A stretch of DNA of 64,000 nucleotides from Serpentinicella sp031432315 (lineage in GTDB: Bacteria; Bacillota; Clostridia; Peptostreptococcales; Natronincolaceae), in assembly GCF_031432315.1 (NCBI RefSeq), contig NZ_JAVKGO010000001.1:310001-374000 (forward strand), read 5' to 3'. Shown one piece after another: positions 16,162-24,612 of this stretch. Position 1 is the first letter of the stretch; each line of letters starts with the position of its first letter. The notes beneath the pieces are model-generated. The model did not search any database. It was not told the origin of the DNA and saw only the letters and a list, made by a program, of their open reading frames with translations. The position numbers and the translations under genes are program-made.

Positions 16162-17166
16162 TCACCCTACTTTGTTTTTAATACTAGCTTTCGTTAATTC
16201 TTTTAACGTAATACCATCTAGTACCTTTTCTATCGTTCCAACCCCTTTTGAATTTGATAAAACAACTACCCTTTCAAAAACACCCCTTTTTATAAGGTCT
16301 CCTATATACATTCTCTGTAAAATATCATCCAAGGTTTTACCATGAACAGTAGTAATTAATTTTATCCCTGCTAATAATGCTTCTTCTATGGCATTAATGT
16401 CTTCTCCACGACCTATTTCATCAGTAGCAATAATATTAGGGGACATCGCCCTAACTAACATCATCATTCCAATCGCTTTTGGACATGCATCAAGCACATC
16501 AACTCTTGGTCCTAAATCATTTTGAGGTACCCCTTGAAAACATGCAGCTATTTCGGATCGTTCATCTACGACGCCAATTTTTTGACCACTAATACCTAAT
16601 TCAGGAACGCCCTCACTAAAATTTCTAATAATATCTCTTAGTAAAGTTGTTTTTCCGCATTGGGGTGGAGAAACAATAATTGTATTTATAAACTCCTTTT
16701 TGTCATTCACCATATATTTAAGAATAGACGAAGCTATTCCTTTTTTCTCTTTTGAAATACGTATGTTCAATCCAGAAAACTCTTTCATTGATTTTATCTC
16801 ATTTTTTGAAAGTAGAACCTTGCCAACGATTCCAACTCTATGCCCCCCTTGTACTGTTATATAACCGTTTTTCATCTCCTCTTCAACAGAATAAATAGAA
16901 TAATTTGTTATAAACTGAAGGGTATTTTCAATATTCTTTTTAGTTACTATGTAACTAGCATTGGCACTTTCTTTTGTCTTTCCATTCACATCAATGAAGT
17001 GGTCTTTTCCATTACAATAAATCATCAATGGCCTGTGTACTCGTAATCGTACCTCTTCAATTGCATTTAATATGTCTTTAGGCAATTTACTAACTAATGC
17101 CCTAATTTCGGGACATAAAAACATTTCAATCTGATGAAAATAGTTTGGTTGCATTTGATTCATCAT
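16162..17166 (-). CDS. spoIIIAA: Stage III sporulation protein AA, secretion-type ATPase
   Basis: First gene of the spoIIIA operon; a cytoplasmic ATPase of the GspE/PilB-like class thought to energise the SpoIIIA channel. Motifs: EEVRLRVHRPLMIYCNGK, GGHRVGIVGKV, Walker A SPPQCGKTTLLRDI, the Walker B region IIATDEIGRGEDINAIEEAL and TTVHGKTLDDI. I set the start at ATG 17166, ten bases after a GGGGGG site; an in-frame ATG 45 bases upstream has no ribosome site. That gives 334 residues. In spore formers this operon is driven by sigmaE; I could not pick a convincing sigmaE promoter in the short gap upstream. Confidence 0.95.
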   Translation of the reverse strand: MMNQMQPNYFHQIEMFLCPEIRALVSKLPKDILNAIEEVRLRVHRPLMIYCNGKDHFIDVNGKTKESANASYIVTKKNIENTLQFITNYSIYSVEEEMKNGYITVQGGHRVGIVGKVLLSKNEIKSMKEFSGLNIRISKEKKGIASSILKYMVNDKKEFINTIIVSPPQCGKTTLLRDIIRNFSEGVPELGISGQKIGVVDERSEIAACFQGVPQNDLGPRVDVLDACPKAIGMMMLVRAMSPNIIATDEIGRGEDINAIEEALLAGIKLITTVHGKTLDDILQRMYIGDLIKRGVFERVVVLSNSKGVGTIEKVLDGITLKELTKASIKNKVG

Positions 17167-17228
17167 AACCTGTCCCCCCTTATATAAATATACATATTGT
17201 CGTACAAGCATTTTTATGCTAAAAATTC

Positions 17229-17269
17229 AAAAAAAAAAAATGGACAGACCAACAATCGTTGGTCTGTCC
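17229..17269 (-). terminator. Strong intrinsic terminator before spoIIIA
   Basis: A 12-pair stem (GGACAGACCAAC with GTTGGTCTGTCC, loop GATT on the minus strand) is followed by ATTTTTTTTTTTT. It isolates the vegetative CD1247-family gene from the sporulation operon. Confidence 0.93.
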
Positions 17270-17286
17270 GTTAAAATTATGCTGTT

Positions 17287-17748
17287 TTAGTCTTCTTCTT
17301 CGAAAACAGTACAAGTGTCTACATGATCGTTACAATCACATACATGTCCAGTTTCTTCATACTCGATTTCTAAATCATCCACATCTAGTAATTCATCGCA
17401 ATTTGGACACGCAATTGCATCGTTTTCAGAATTATCGTCATATAAGATTTCATCTTCTACATAGAATTTTCTGTCACATGTAGGACACTCTACTTCAACA
17501 TAGTCAATTTCTTCATCTTCATCAAGTTCATAAAGATCATCTTCCACATCACCTAAATCCTCATCGATTGATTCAACATACTCTTCTAAACTTTCCTGTT
17601 CTGCTTGCATATGTTGCATCTCATCTGCAAAATCTTCTAAGGCATCAATGATTCCTAATAGTAGTTTGCCCTTTTTTGATTCCTCTGTTACTCCCATACC
17701 TTCTGATAACCCTTTAAGATATGCAACTCTTTCTTGTAAATGTGACAT
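17287..17748 (-). CDS. CD1247-family protein, acidic with C-terminal zinc ribbon
   Basis: A 153-residue, very acidic protein. The N-terminal 60 residues form a helical domain (HLQERVAYLKGLSEGMGVTE, KGKLLLGIIDALEDFADEMQ), the CD1247 N-terminal domain found across Clostridia. An Asp/Glu-rich linker follows. The C-terminus holds two CxxC pairs, CPTC near 96 and CPNC near 121, typical of a zinc ribbon, and later CDCN and TCTVFEEED. Function unknown. It lies between efp and spoIIIA and ends at a strong terminator, so it belongs to the efp side. ATG follows AGGAGGT. Confidence 0.85.
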   Translation of the reverse strand: MSHLQERVAYLKGLSEGMGVTEESKKGKLLLGIIDALEDFADEMQHMQAEQESLEEYVESIDEDLGDVEDDLYELDEDEEIDYVEVECPTCDRKFYVEDEILYDDNSENDAIACPNCDELLDVDDLEIEYEETGHVCDCNDHVDTCTVFEEED

Positions 17749-17802
17749 TATGAAACCTCCTTTTTTAAAATTCTTTTTATATTATTTCATAACTAACTTT
17801 TT

Positions 17803-18360
17803 TTATACTCTAGACATATATTCTTCTGTACGAGTATCGATACGAACAACATCTCCCTCATTTACAAACAAAGGAACTTGTACAACTGCACCGGTTTCAA
17901 CAGTAGCAGCCTTTGTTACGTTAGAAGCTGTATCCCCTTTAACTCCAGGCTCAGTTTCTGTTACGGTTAATTCAACAAAGTTTGGTGGATCTACCTGAAA
18001 AGCTTTTCCTTGATAAAATCTAATGACAGCATTATCATTTTCCTTTAAAAATTTAATCGCACCTTCCACATCACTGTATACTAAAGGTACTTGATCATAA
18101 GTTTCATTATCCATGAAGTAATAAAATTCACCGTCATTATATAAGTATTGCATTTCCTTATTTTCAATGTGCGCCTTAGGAAATTTATCAGAAGGATTAA
18201 ATGCTTCTTCTCTTGTAGCCCCGGTTTTTAAATTTTTATACTTTGTTCTTACAAAAGCAGCTCCTTTTCCTGGCTTAACATGTTGGAAATCTAAAACGAC
18301 AAATGGCTCTCCGTTCATTTCGAATGTCACGCCTTTTCTAAAATCACCTGCTGATATCAT
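17803..18360 (-). CDS. efp: Translation elongation factor P
   Basis: Relieves ribosome stalling on consecutive prolines. The 185 residues comprise a KOW-like domain (SAGDFRKGVTFEMNGEPFVV), the loop KPGKGAAFVRTKYKNLKTG whose Lys at the tip (KPGKG) may be modified, and two OB domains ending with EGDVVRIDTRTEEYMSRV. ATG at 18360 follows GGAGGG. The order aroQ-peptidase-efp is widely conserved in Firmicutes. Confidence 0.98.
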   Translation of the reverse strand: MISAGDFRKGVTFEMNGEPFVVLDFQHVKPGKGAAFVRTKYKNLKTGATREEAFNPSDKFPKAHIENKEMQYLYNDGEFYYFMDNETYDQVPLVYSDVEGAIKFLKENDNAVIRFYQGKAFQVDPPNFVELTVTETEPGVKGDTASNVTKAATVETGAVVQVPLFVNEGDVVRIDTRTEEYMSRV

Positions 18361-18418
18361 GTTTATCCCTCCAAGTTCTTATGTAATTCATGAGATAGCT
18401 TATATTTACTTTCTCATT

Positions 18419-19489
18419 TTATATATTAAGTTCTATTAATTCTTTAGTTGATTTTGATAGAACTTCATACCCGTCATCTGTTACTACTACTAAATCTTCA
18501 ATTCGAACACCACCAAAGTCAGGTATATAGATTCCAGGTTCTATAGTAATTACCATACCAGGCTTTAACGGTTCTTCGCCTAAAACACTTATATGAGGCA
18601 ATTCATGTACTTCTAACCCTACCCCATGTCCTAAACCATGTCCAAAATATTGACCAAATCCTTTTTTCGCAATAATATTTCTTGCAATTTCATCTAATTC
18701 CTTACCTGTTATACCAGGTTTCACTGCCCTTAGGGCTGTTTCTTGTGCTTTTAAAACAGTATTATATATTTCCAGTTGTTTTGTATTAGCTTCTCCAATC
18801 ACAATGGTTCTAGTCATATCAGAGCAATAGCCATGGTATACACAACCAAAATCAAAGGTGACAAAATCACCTTTTGTTATTTTTTTATTAGACGCAACTC
18901 CATGGGGTAAAGAAGAACGTTTACCAGAAGCAACAATGAAGTCAAAGCTATTTGCACTTGCGCCTTTTTTCTTCATAAAAAACTCTAGTTCCAAAGAGAT
19001 TTCTCTTTCCACCATATTAGGCTGTATAAAACTTAATATATGATCAAAGGCTTCATCCGCTAAGGAAGCAGCTTTTTTTATGTAGTCTACTTCTGTCTGA
19101 GATTTAGCCATTCTTAACTTATTCACTTTATTACCTAAAGGTACTAGGTCAATATTATACTTTTTATTATATAGTTTATTATATTGCTGATATGTCATAT
19201 ATTCATCTTCAAATCCAACACGCTTTAAATTAAGTTTTTGAAAAATATTTTCAATTGGATTTTCTTTATTAATCTCTACTACCTTAAAGTCTTCACATTG
19301 TGATTTAGCTTGTTCAATATATCGAAAATCAACAAGTATATAAGGTGCTTCTTTTGTTATTACTAAAAAACCAACTGATCCTGTAAAATTAGAAATGTAC
19401 CTTCTGTTTTCTGGTTTAGCAATAAGCACAGCATCTATATTTTCAGATGTAAGTATGCTTTGTGCCTTATTTAATCTTTCCTTTTGCAA
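18419..19489 (-). CDS. Xaa-Pro aminopeptidase/dipeptidase, M24 family (YqhT-like)
   Basis: Metallopeptidase cutting Xaa-Pro bonds; the pairing with EF-P suggests turnover of proline peptides. The creatinase-like N-terminal domain (about 1-130) is followed by the pita-bread fold with metal ligands in FGCVYHGYCSDMTRT, GHGLGHGVGLEVHELP and TIEPGIYIPDFGGVRIED. I favour TTG at 19489, because AGGAAGTGA precedes it; GTG at 19498 overlaps the aroQ stop and has no spaced ribosome site. This gives 356 residues, a usual size. PepQ-type prolidase is the alternative name. Confidence 0.92.
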   Translation of the reverse strand: MQKERLNKAQSILTSENIDAVLIAKPENRRYISNFTGSVGFLVITKEAPYILVDFRYIEQAKSQCEDFKVVEINKENPIENIFQKLNLKRVGFEDEYMTYQQYNKLYNKKYNIDLVPLGNKVNKLRMAKSQTEVDYIKKAASLADEAFDHILSFIQPNMVEREISLELEFFMKKKGASANSFDFIVASGKRSSLPHGVASNKKITKGDFVTFDFGCVYHGYCSDMTRTIVIGEANTKQLEIYNTVLKAQETALRAVKPGITGKELDEIARNIIAKKGFGQYFGHGLGHGVGLEVHELPHISVLGEEPLKPGMVITIEPGIYIPDFGGVRIEDLVVVTDDGYEVLSKSTKELIELNI

Positions 19490-19494
19490 AAAGA

Positions 19495-19944
19495 TCACTT
19501 CCTAGCTTTATTATTTTGGTTCTTGTTTAGAATAGCATTCAAACCTAAGATGTAGCTATGTGATCCAAATCCACTTATTTGTCCGATACAACCTTCAGCT
19601 GTTACACTTTTTTTCCTAAAATCTTCCCTTGTATGTATATTGCTCAAATGAACTTCCACAGTCGGTAAGTTCGTAGCCTTAATAGCATCAAGGATCGCGA
19701 TACTATAGTGTGTATATGCGGCAGGATTTATGATCATTCCACAAGCATTTTTATGCTTATGAATAGTGTCTATAATTTCCCCTTCACTATTCAACTGAAA
19801 TATCTCTAAGGTTATGTTATACTTTTTTGCTTCATTATATAACATCTCATTAATTTCTTCTAAAGTTGTTGATCCATATATTTCTGGTTCTCTTGTTCCT
19901 AATAAATTTAAATTAGGTCCATGTATAACAATATATTTTTCCAT
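19495..19944 (-). CDS. aroQ: Type II 3-dehydroquinate dehydratase
   Basis: Third step of the shikimate pathway, 3-dehydroquinate to 3-dehydroshikimate. At 149 residues it is typical. IHGPNLNLLGTREPEIYG carries the catalytic Tyr/Arg loop, NPAAYTHYSIAILDAI binds substrate, and EVHLSNIHTREDFRKKS carries the catalytic His. No other aromatic biosynthesis gene is near; the aroQ-peptidase-efp string is conserved. ATG start at 19944. Confidence 0.97.
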   Translation of the reverse strand: MEKYIVIHGPNLNLLGTREPEIYGSTTLEEINEMLYNEAKKYNITLEIFQLNSEGEIIDTIHKHKNACGMIINPAAYTHYSIAILDAIKATNLPTVEVHLSNIHTREDFRKKSVTAEGCIGQISGFGSHSYILGLNAILNKNQNNKARK

Positions 19945-20062
19945 GGTTACTAAACACTTCCTTTAGTTTAAATCATCTATCATCATACCACAACTCCTAG
20001 TATTTGAATAGATAATCTTTCCTTCGCATACCTTTAAGTAGTATTTGTTAAATTTAAAAGTT

Positions 20063-20338
20063 TCACGTATTTGGTCTATTATGCTTCGGCCTACTTTTAA
20101 CTCGATCAATTGCAAATGTAATCGCTTTTGTTACATCGGTATCGAACTGTACAGACATTTCATTTACTCTATAGTATATTTCTCCATCGTCAGAAGTAAA
20201 ATATTTTGGTTCTAGATAATTTAAAGCAATTGCTTTTATATCTGCCATGCATCTTTCACACTGACATATATCATATTTACCCACTATAACTGGTAATAAC
20301 CTTTCTACTACACTTTCCATATGGTTTTTTACAATCAT
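20063..20338 (-). CDS. ComFB-family late competence protein
   Basis: A 91-residue protein. KNHMESVVERLLPVIVGKYD and CQCERCMADIKAIALNYLEP match the ComFB family, including the cysteines at about 25-30 that bind zinc in some members. The family name comes from the comF operon; ComFB homologues in cyanobacteria have been reported as cyclic-dinucleotide receptors linked to pili. Here the gene is 135 bases downstream of four minor-pilin genes, with ATG after AAGGAGGAC. A role in controlling pili or DNA uptake is inference. Confidence 0.82.
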   Translation of the reverse strand: MIVKNHMESVVERLLPVIVGKYDICQCERCMADIKAIALNYLEPKYFTSDDGEIYYRVNEMSVQFDTDVTKAITFAIDRVKSRPKHNRPNT

Positions 20339-20472
20339 TTTTTAGTCCTCCTTAAAATATACTTTCTTTAATTTAAATCTACTATGTATCTGTTAAAACA
20401 AATGTAGTATGATCCTGGTAAATTTTGTATATTTCTTTTTCTAATCGTTTAACATATAACTATAAAATAGTA

Positions 20473-21087
20473 TTATACACCAAAGCTTTGATAATAACGA
20501 ATAATTTCAAAGGGTTTTATTTTTGTTTTCGGTAAATTATATTCATCAACGCCATCAATTATATCTACTGGTAATTCTATTTCTATTTTTATAAATCGCC
20601 TTGCTCTGTCATATTGTCCTTTCACTTTTACTTCAATTCTATTGTTAAATGGTTCATAATTTTCAATTTTAACCTCATAATGATGGGGTTTGGTATATTC
20701 TGCAAAAGGATTTATACGTTTTATCTCTATCCTATTCTTGTGTATATTAAAATAGCTACGAAACAGTTCGCAAAACTGTGGTAGGTTATATATCATACTG
20801 TCCACATCTCCTGCATTTAAATATTTTACTTTATATTCTTTTAGCAGTTCTAAGTAACTATATATTATTTCTTCACAGATTTCATTTAACTCATATAAAA
20901 AAGTATCCACCCCGGTTTCAGCCATATAGTGAGCTTTAGTAGCATTAATACTAGACTGAGTTAACTTATAGTGATTAATAACCAATTGATGTGCAGTCAT
21001 AATCATAATCGAAATAATTAATCCTACAATTAATGTTACAACCAGAAGAGATCCTTTGCTATTTGTTAAATACTTTTTCATAGACAT
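20473..21087 (-). CDS. Pilus assembly PilX-like minor pilin
   Basis: A 204-residue protein. After a short basic leader (KKYLTNSKG) comes SLLVVTLIVGLIISIMIMTA, a class III signal with the hydrophobic helix, but the residue at +5 is Val or Thr rather than the usual Glu. ATKAHYMAETGVDTFLYELN recalls PilX/GspK-type minor pilins that lack Glu5 and cap the pilus tip. ATG 21087 shares one base with the upstream pilin's stop; a second ATG lies two codons in. Function in pilus initiation is inferred. Confidence 0.72.
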   Translation of the reverse strand: MSMKKYLTNSKGSLLVVTLIVGLIISIMIMTAHQLVINHYKLTQSSINATKAHYMAETGVDTFLYELNEICEEIIYSYLELLKEYKVKYLNAGDVDSMIYNLPQFCELFRSYFNIHKNRIEIKRINPFAEYTKPHHYEVKIENYEPFNNRIEVKVKGQYDRARRFIKIEIELPVDIIDGVDEYNLPKTKIKPFEIIRYYQSFGV

Positions 21088-21596
21088 TACCTAACTTTAT
21101 ATGGGATATATATTTTTGTTTTTACTGAATCATTATTTTTACTCGATATAACTTTAATTTCAATCAACTTGCCTTCAATAATTTCTGTTACTCTAATATC
21201 TTCTATAAAAGTTGCTAAAACATTATGTTCATTACGCATATTAACTCTTATTTGATTGGTGGACCGATTAAAGTATAATAAAGTGTTAAATTGATTTCGC
21301 TGATTCCCACTTAAATCGACTCTCACATGTTTCTCTTGAGAATTAAAACCTTCAAAAGTTGTTCTTGACCGATGAAATGTAATCCTTGTTTGATCCATTT
21401 CTCGTAATGTTTTTTCAATATAACTCATAGCAAATCTAGTATGATAGTTGTGTGCTACACCTTCTATTTGTTTACTGGTTTGTCGATAAGCAAAGTTCAA
21501 GTAGGTAGATAGCGTCATTAAAATAATGGCACTAAAACTCAATGCTATGAGTATTTCAATTAAGGTAAAACCTTTATTATTTTTAAATACTTGCAT
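21087..21596 (-). CDS. Type IV prepilin-like protein (PulJ/GspJ-like)
   Basis: The 169-residue protein carries a canonical class III prepilin leader: KNNKGFTLIEILIALSFSAI, cut after Gly with Phe at +1 and Glu at +5. The hydrophobic helix extends to about 30, followed by TYLNFAYRQTSK and a beta-rich tail. This resembles minor pseudopilin J. Third of four tandem prepilin genes; six bases follow the previous gene. Confidence 0.82.
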   Translation of the reverse strand: MQVFKNNKGFTLIEILIALSFSAIILMTLSTYLNFAYRQTSKQIEGVAHNYHTRFAMSYIEKTLREMDQTRITFHRSRTTFEGFNSQEKHVRVDLSGNQRNQFNTLLYFNRSTNQIRVNMRNEHNVLATFIEDIRVTEIIEGKLIEIKVISSKNNDSVKTKIYIPYKVR

Positions 21597-21602
21597 GATT
21601 AA

Positions 21603-22070
21603 TTACCTTTCAAATTTAAATGCTTTATATTGTAATTGTAATTGCTCAAAGTCCTCAGGTTTAATTTTAAACTCTTTATAATAAAAATCGCTCTTGTCTA
21701 AATGATTTAATAAAACACTTTTTCGATGTAGTATTGTTTCCGGCTGATTCAAATTATCTTTAATAATCATAGTCACATTATAGTATGGCTTATCTTCAAT
21801 TTTTTCGTTTACGACAAAATCAATAATGTTGATATTATAATCATAAGTCGTAAGGTCTACTGGATCTTCTTCGTAAAAAAAATTAGTTGCTTTTAATTCT
21901 TCCATCACACCTTGTGCTATTTTGATATTTTTATACTGTTGGTCACTTAGCTGCTTAAATTGTATCGATTGAGCCAGTAATGTAAAAGTTGCTGTAAACA
22001 TGATTGACAATATTAAAAGTGCGCCAATTACTTCTATAAGAATAATGCCTTTTTCTTCTTTTATTTTCAA
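21603..22070 (-). CDS. Type IV prepilin-like protein (GspI/PilV-like)
   Basis: The 155-residue protein begins KIKEEKGIILIEVIGALLIL, a prepilin leader with Gly before the cut and Glu at +5. A helix to about 30 is followed by AQSIQFKQLSDQQYKNIKIA and a polar globular tail with VMEELKAT. The pattern resembles GspI/PilV minor pilins. No pilus ATPase, platform or prepilin peptidase gene is visible nearby. Confidence 0.8.
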   Translation of the reverse strand: MKIKEEKGIILIEVIGALLILSIMFTATFTLLAQSIQFKQLSDQQYKNIKIAQGVMEELKATNFFYEEDPVDLTTYDYNINIIDFVVNEKIEDKPYYNVTMIIKDNLNQPETILHRKSVLLNHLDKSDFYYKEFKIKPEDFEQLQLQYKAFKFER

Positions 22071-22096
22071 TTCAAAAACACCACCAGTCTTAAAAC

Positions 22097-22534
22097 CTAG
22101 TCAAGATAATTTATTTGAACTCTGCCCGTAGCAATTAAGGTTTCTACTTGTACCCTTTTACCTCTTTGGTTTCTAAAAGTAAGTTGTAAGTAATTGGTTG
22201 TCCCACTACGACTATAAACTACATAATTACGATTCTTAGATTCAATTTCTATTCCTCTAGGTATTCTGTTTTGAAATACAACCTCTGATAGGGAAAAATT
22301 TTCCCTTATTCGATAGGTATTATCCACAATTTCAAAACGATAGGATCTTGATTCATCAATACTTAACTGTTGTGCCATTTGCTTGGCACTTCTTACTTCT
22401 TCTGCTAGATTCTTTAAACTTGTATCATGGTAGAAATTCAAATTGATTGGATTAGCTAAAGTCAGTATGATCCCAAGAATGGAAAGGACTAATATTAATT
22501 CAATTAATGTGTAACCGCAATTGTTTTTCATCAT
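22097..22534 (-). CDS. Type IV prepilin-like protein (GspH/FimT-like)
   Basis: First of four minor-pilin genes. The leader and helix read NNCGYTLIELILVLSILGII, with Gly before the cut and Glu at +5. The tail, with AEEVRSAKQMAQQLSIDESR and a beta-rich end, fits FimT/GspH. I place the start at ATG 22534 after AAAGGAAG; further upstream codons extend the frame to 22576 but lack a ribosome site. A second ATG follows immediately. Length about 145. Confidence 0.8.
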   Translation of the reverse strand: MMKNNCGYTLIELILVLSILGIILTLANPINLNFYHDTSLKNLAEEVRSAKQMAQQLSIDESRSYRFEIVDNTYRIRENFSLSEVVFQNRIPRGIEIESKNRNYVVYSRSGTTNYLQLTFRNQRGKRVQVETLIATGRVQINYLD

Positions 22535-22730
22535 AATTCTTCCTTTTATTAACGTAATCATAATATTATTCTCCAATAAATTACATATTCCTGCAAAATT
22601 CTAGAAAGTTATAAAAAAATTAAGTAACTAGTTGTAGAAGGAATATCTTTAAGTAAAAGGTTATGGTTTTTAAGTTCTTTATAAATATTAGGAATTGTTA
22701 ATGCTCAAGCTTTTTTTATTCAAAAAATAA

Positions 22731-22803
22731 TGCACTTATTAAGAATACCTGCTAGAATTTAGTTGTTCAAACTAAAATTAAAGAAGGTATATCAATAAGT
22801 GCA
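22731..22803. repeat. 73-base imperfect inverted repeat
   Basis: TGCACTTATT at 22731-22740 is repeated in reverse complement at 22794-22803, and inner segments ATACC/GGTAT and AATTTAGTT/AACTAAAATT continue the pairing around the loop TTCAA, with few mismatches. On the minus strand a T-rich stretch (TTATTTTTTG) follows. It resembles the hairpin end of an insertion sequence, a miniature element or a long terminator. Only one copy is in the window. Confidence 0.7.
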
Positions 22804-23439
22804 CTCTAATATATCAATAATCTATTAAATTTAAAAGGGTAAAAGTAAATAAAATTTCTCATGGTGGTCCTTTATAAGATTTTTCTATACAAATCTGCGT
22901 GAACATATTCTCGTTGCCAATGAAAACAGTACCGTATTTTTAATCACATTAATTACGATACTCCTCTCTTTCTAAGTTGATTTGTATTAATGAGTGTAAG
23001 GTAATGCTGAAATCAACAAATATAAATCTATTTTGCTTTGGGTGAGAAAAATAGGATATTAAGTGTTCTTCTTAATTAAACTAAAAGTCATTTGGTGAGT
23101 TAGTTGCTTATTTCATAACTTCTGAGAGCAATTTTATAAAATTTGTCAATGAGAAAAACATTTTTAGCGGCGAAGTTCTTTAAGTATTAAAACGTAGTTA
23201 TTTGGTTATAGAAACTTTCATAGAGTTCGAAAGCGAACCCATTAATTGTTCTATCTGAGAAATAATTAAAAATTATATGTTAAGTTTAATCCTATGTTTA
23301 CAGCACAGGTTTATTAACTGAACTTTCTCTTATATTCTCTTACTACTTTAAATAAGCATTACTGTAATAAAGGAGCGAGATAAAATATAATCCCCCCCTT
23401 TGACAAAACACTAATAAAAAACATTTGCAGTAACATATC

Positions 23440-23466
23440 TTATAAAAAGTTTGTGTAAACAAGCTA
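23440..23466 (-). terminator. Weak terminator after tepA
   Basis: On the minus strand AGCTTGT and ACAAACT pair with one mismatch around TTAC, followed by TTTTTAT, 20 bases past the tepA stop. The stem is weak, but position and T run are appropriate. Confidence 0.4.
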
Positions 23467-23485
23467 TAATTTTATTAGAAGAATA

Positions 23486-24178
23486 TTAAACTGTAATTAG
23501 TGATTTCAATTTATTAATTGCCTGATTTAAACCACCAACTTCATTAATTAATTTTAAGTCAACAGCCTCTTTTCCTATTAAAATCGTTCCTACGTCGTTT
23601 GCTAACTCATCTGTTGTATTCATTAACTTTAAAATTGATTCTTTATCAACATCAGATGTTCTATCTATAAAGTCTATTATTCTATCTTGCATTTTACTAA
23701 AATACCTAAAAGTCTGAGGAACTCCAATAACTAGTCCGTTCATTCTTATGGGGTGTATAGTCATAGTGGCAGAGGGAGCAATAAAAGAATACAGTCCTGA
23801 AGTTGCAAGTGGAACGCCTATACTATGGCTCCCTCCAAGAACTAAAGTTACTACAGGTTTTGATAGACTATTTATTAATTCTGATAATGCTAGTCCTGCT
23901 TCAACGTCTCCTCCCACAGTATTTAATATAACTAACATACCTTGTATTTTAGGGTTATTTTCCACAGCAACTAGTTGTGGTATGATATGTTCGTATTTTG
24001 TGGCCTTGTTTTGTGGTGGGGAAGCTAAGTGACCTTCAATATGACCTATAATAGTTAATGTATGTATATTTTCAGCAGACTCTGGAATATTAATAGTTCC
24101 CAAACTATTAATATTTTGCACTTCCTTATTATTTTCATTGTTAGTTGATCGCTGTTGATCTTGATTTATAAAACTCAT
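23486..24178 (-). CDS. tepA: ClpP-like translocation-enhancing protease TepA
   Basis: A 230-residue member of the ClpP/crotonase-fold family (YmfB/TepA), which lacks a ClpP-type partner ATPase binding region. GHIEGHLASPPQNKATKYEH, LNTVGGDVEAGLALSELINS, GGSHSIGVPLATSG with the nucleophile Ser, and MTIHPIRMNG with the His are visible. In Bacillus TepA was linked to degradation of signal peptides or help in secretion. An Asn/Gln-rich N-terminal 25 residues is likely disordered. ATG at 24178 after GAGGTGA. It heads the tepA side, with ymxH upstream. Confidence 0.88.
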   Translation of the reverse strand: MSFINQDQQRSTNNENNKEVQNINSLGTINIPESAENIHTLTIIGHIEGHLASPPQNKATKYEHIIPQLVAVENNPKIQGMLVILNTVGGDVEAGLALSELINSLSKPVVTLVLGGSHSIGVPLATSGLYSFIAPSATMTIHPIRMNGLVIGVPQTFRYFSKMQDRIIDFIDRTSDVDKESILKLMNTTDELANDVGTILIGKEAVDLKLINEVGGLNQAINKLKSLITV

Positions 24179-24289
24179 ATATTCACCTCAAATTTCTTTA
24201 TCATCTTATGTAATATTATTGTTAGCTATTTATCAACAACTATTCTAAATTTTATTAAAAGATTTAAACCATTTATTTTTTTAAATCAA

Positions 24290-24553
24290 TTAGTAAGTGT
24301 GTTTTTTCTTATTGTCATCCTCAAGTTCAATGATAATCATATCTGTACCGATTCTTTTAACGGATTCCCATGGAATTTCCATCGCTGAGTTATTAGAAAA
24401 AAAATTTAGTAAACTTTTGCGATCAGGTATTAATAATGAAATTATTCTACCGGTTTTTTCATCTATCAATAAATCTGATTCTGCAACTATCCCAAGACGA
24501 CTACCATCATTCAAGTTTACAATTTCTTTACCACCAATTGTACTAAATAACAT
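24290..24553 (-). CDS. ymxH: YlmC/YmxH-family PRC-barrel sporulation protein
   Basis: An 87-residue protein made of a single PRC-barrel: GGKEIVNLNDGSRLGIVAES, LLIDEKTGRIISLLIPD, IPWESVKRIGTDMIIIE. The family occurs in spore formers with little functional data. Gene order pnp-ylxY-mlpA-ymxH matches Bacillus subtilis. ATG follows AGGAGGT. A terminator separates it from mlpA. Confidence 0.88.
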   Translation of the reverse strand: MLFSTIGGKEIVNLNDGSRLGIVAESDLLIDEKTGRIISLLIPDRKSLLNFFSNNSAMEIPWESVKRIGTDMIIIELEDDNKKKHTY

Positions 24554-24612
24554 CTTATCTACCTCCTATTTTTATTCTTATATCTATATTACTATTTTTT
24601 CTTAATATTCAT

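Larger units (their letters stand above)
22577..23485. other. Gene-free region between the pilin cluster and tepA
   Basis: About 0.9 kb without an intact gene, on an AT-rich background. It contains a 73-base imperfect hairpin (22731-22803), a weak terminator after tepA (near 23449-23465), and on the minus strand two short open stretches that look like possible decayed coding sequence: 26 codons ending at 22859 and a 60-codon span 23100-23279 with one internal stop. I recognise no protein family in them. No tRNA or riboswitch signature was seen. It separates two normally unlinked conserved gene groups, so a past rearrangement or a lost mobile element is plausible. Confidence 0.6.

Noticed and set aside
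17170..17228. SigmaE promoter before spoIIIAA
   Set aside because: Expected from family knowledge, but the best match (GCATAAA, about 15 bases, ATATGTAT) deviates too much from the -10 consensus to annotate.
23221..23245. GGGTTCG-like arm on the minus strand that resembles a tRNA T-loop
   Set aside because: No acceptor, D or anticodon arm at suitable distance; the five-pair GTTCG/CGAAC hairpin is small enough to be chance.
22577..23485. Possible large noncoding RNA in the gene-free gap
   Set aside because: Unlike the OLE region it has no rise in G+C, no near-consensus promoter and few stable stems besides the one long hairpin.
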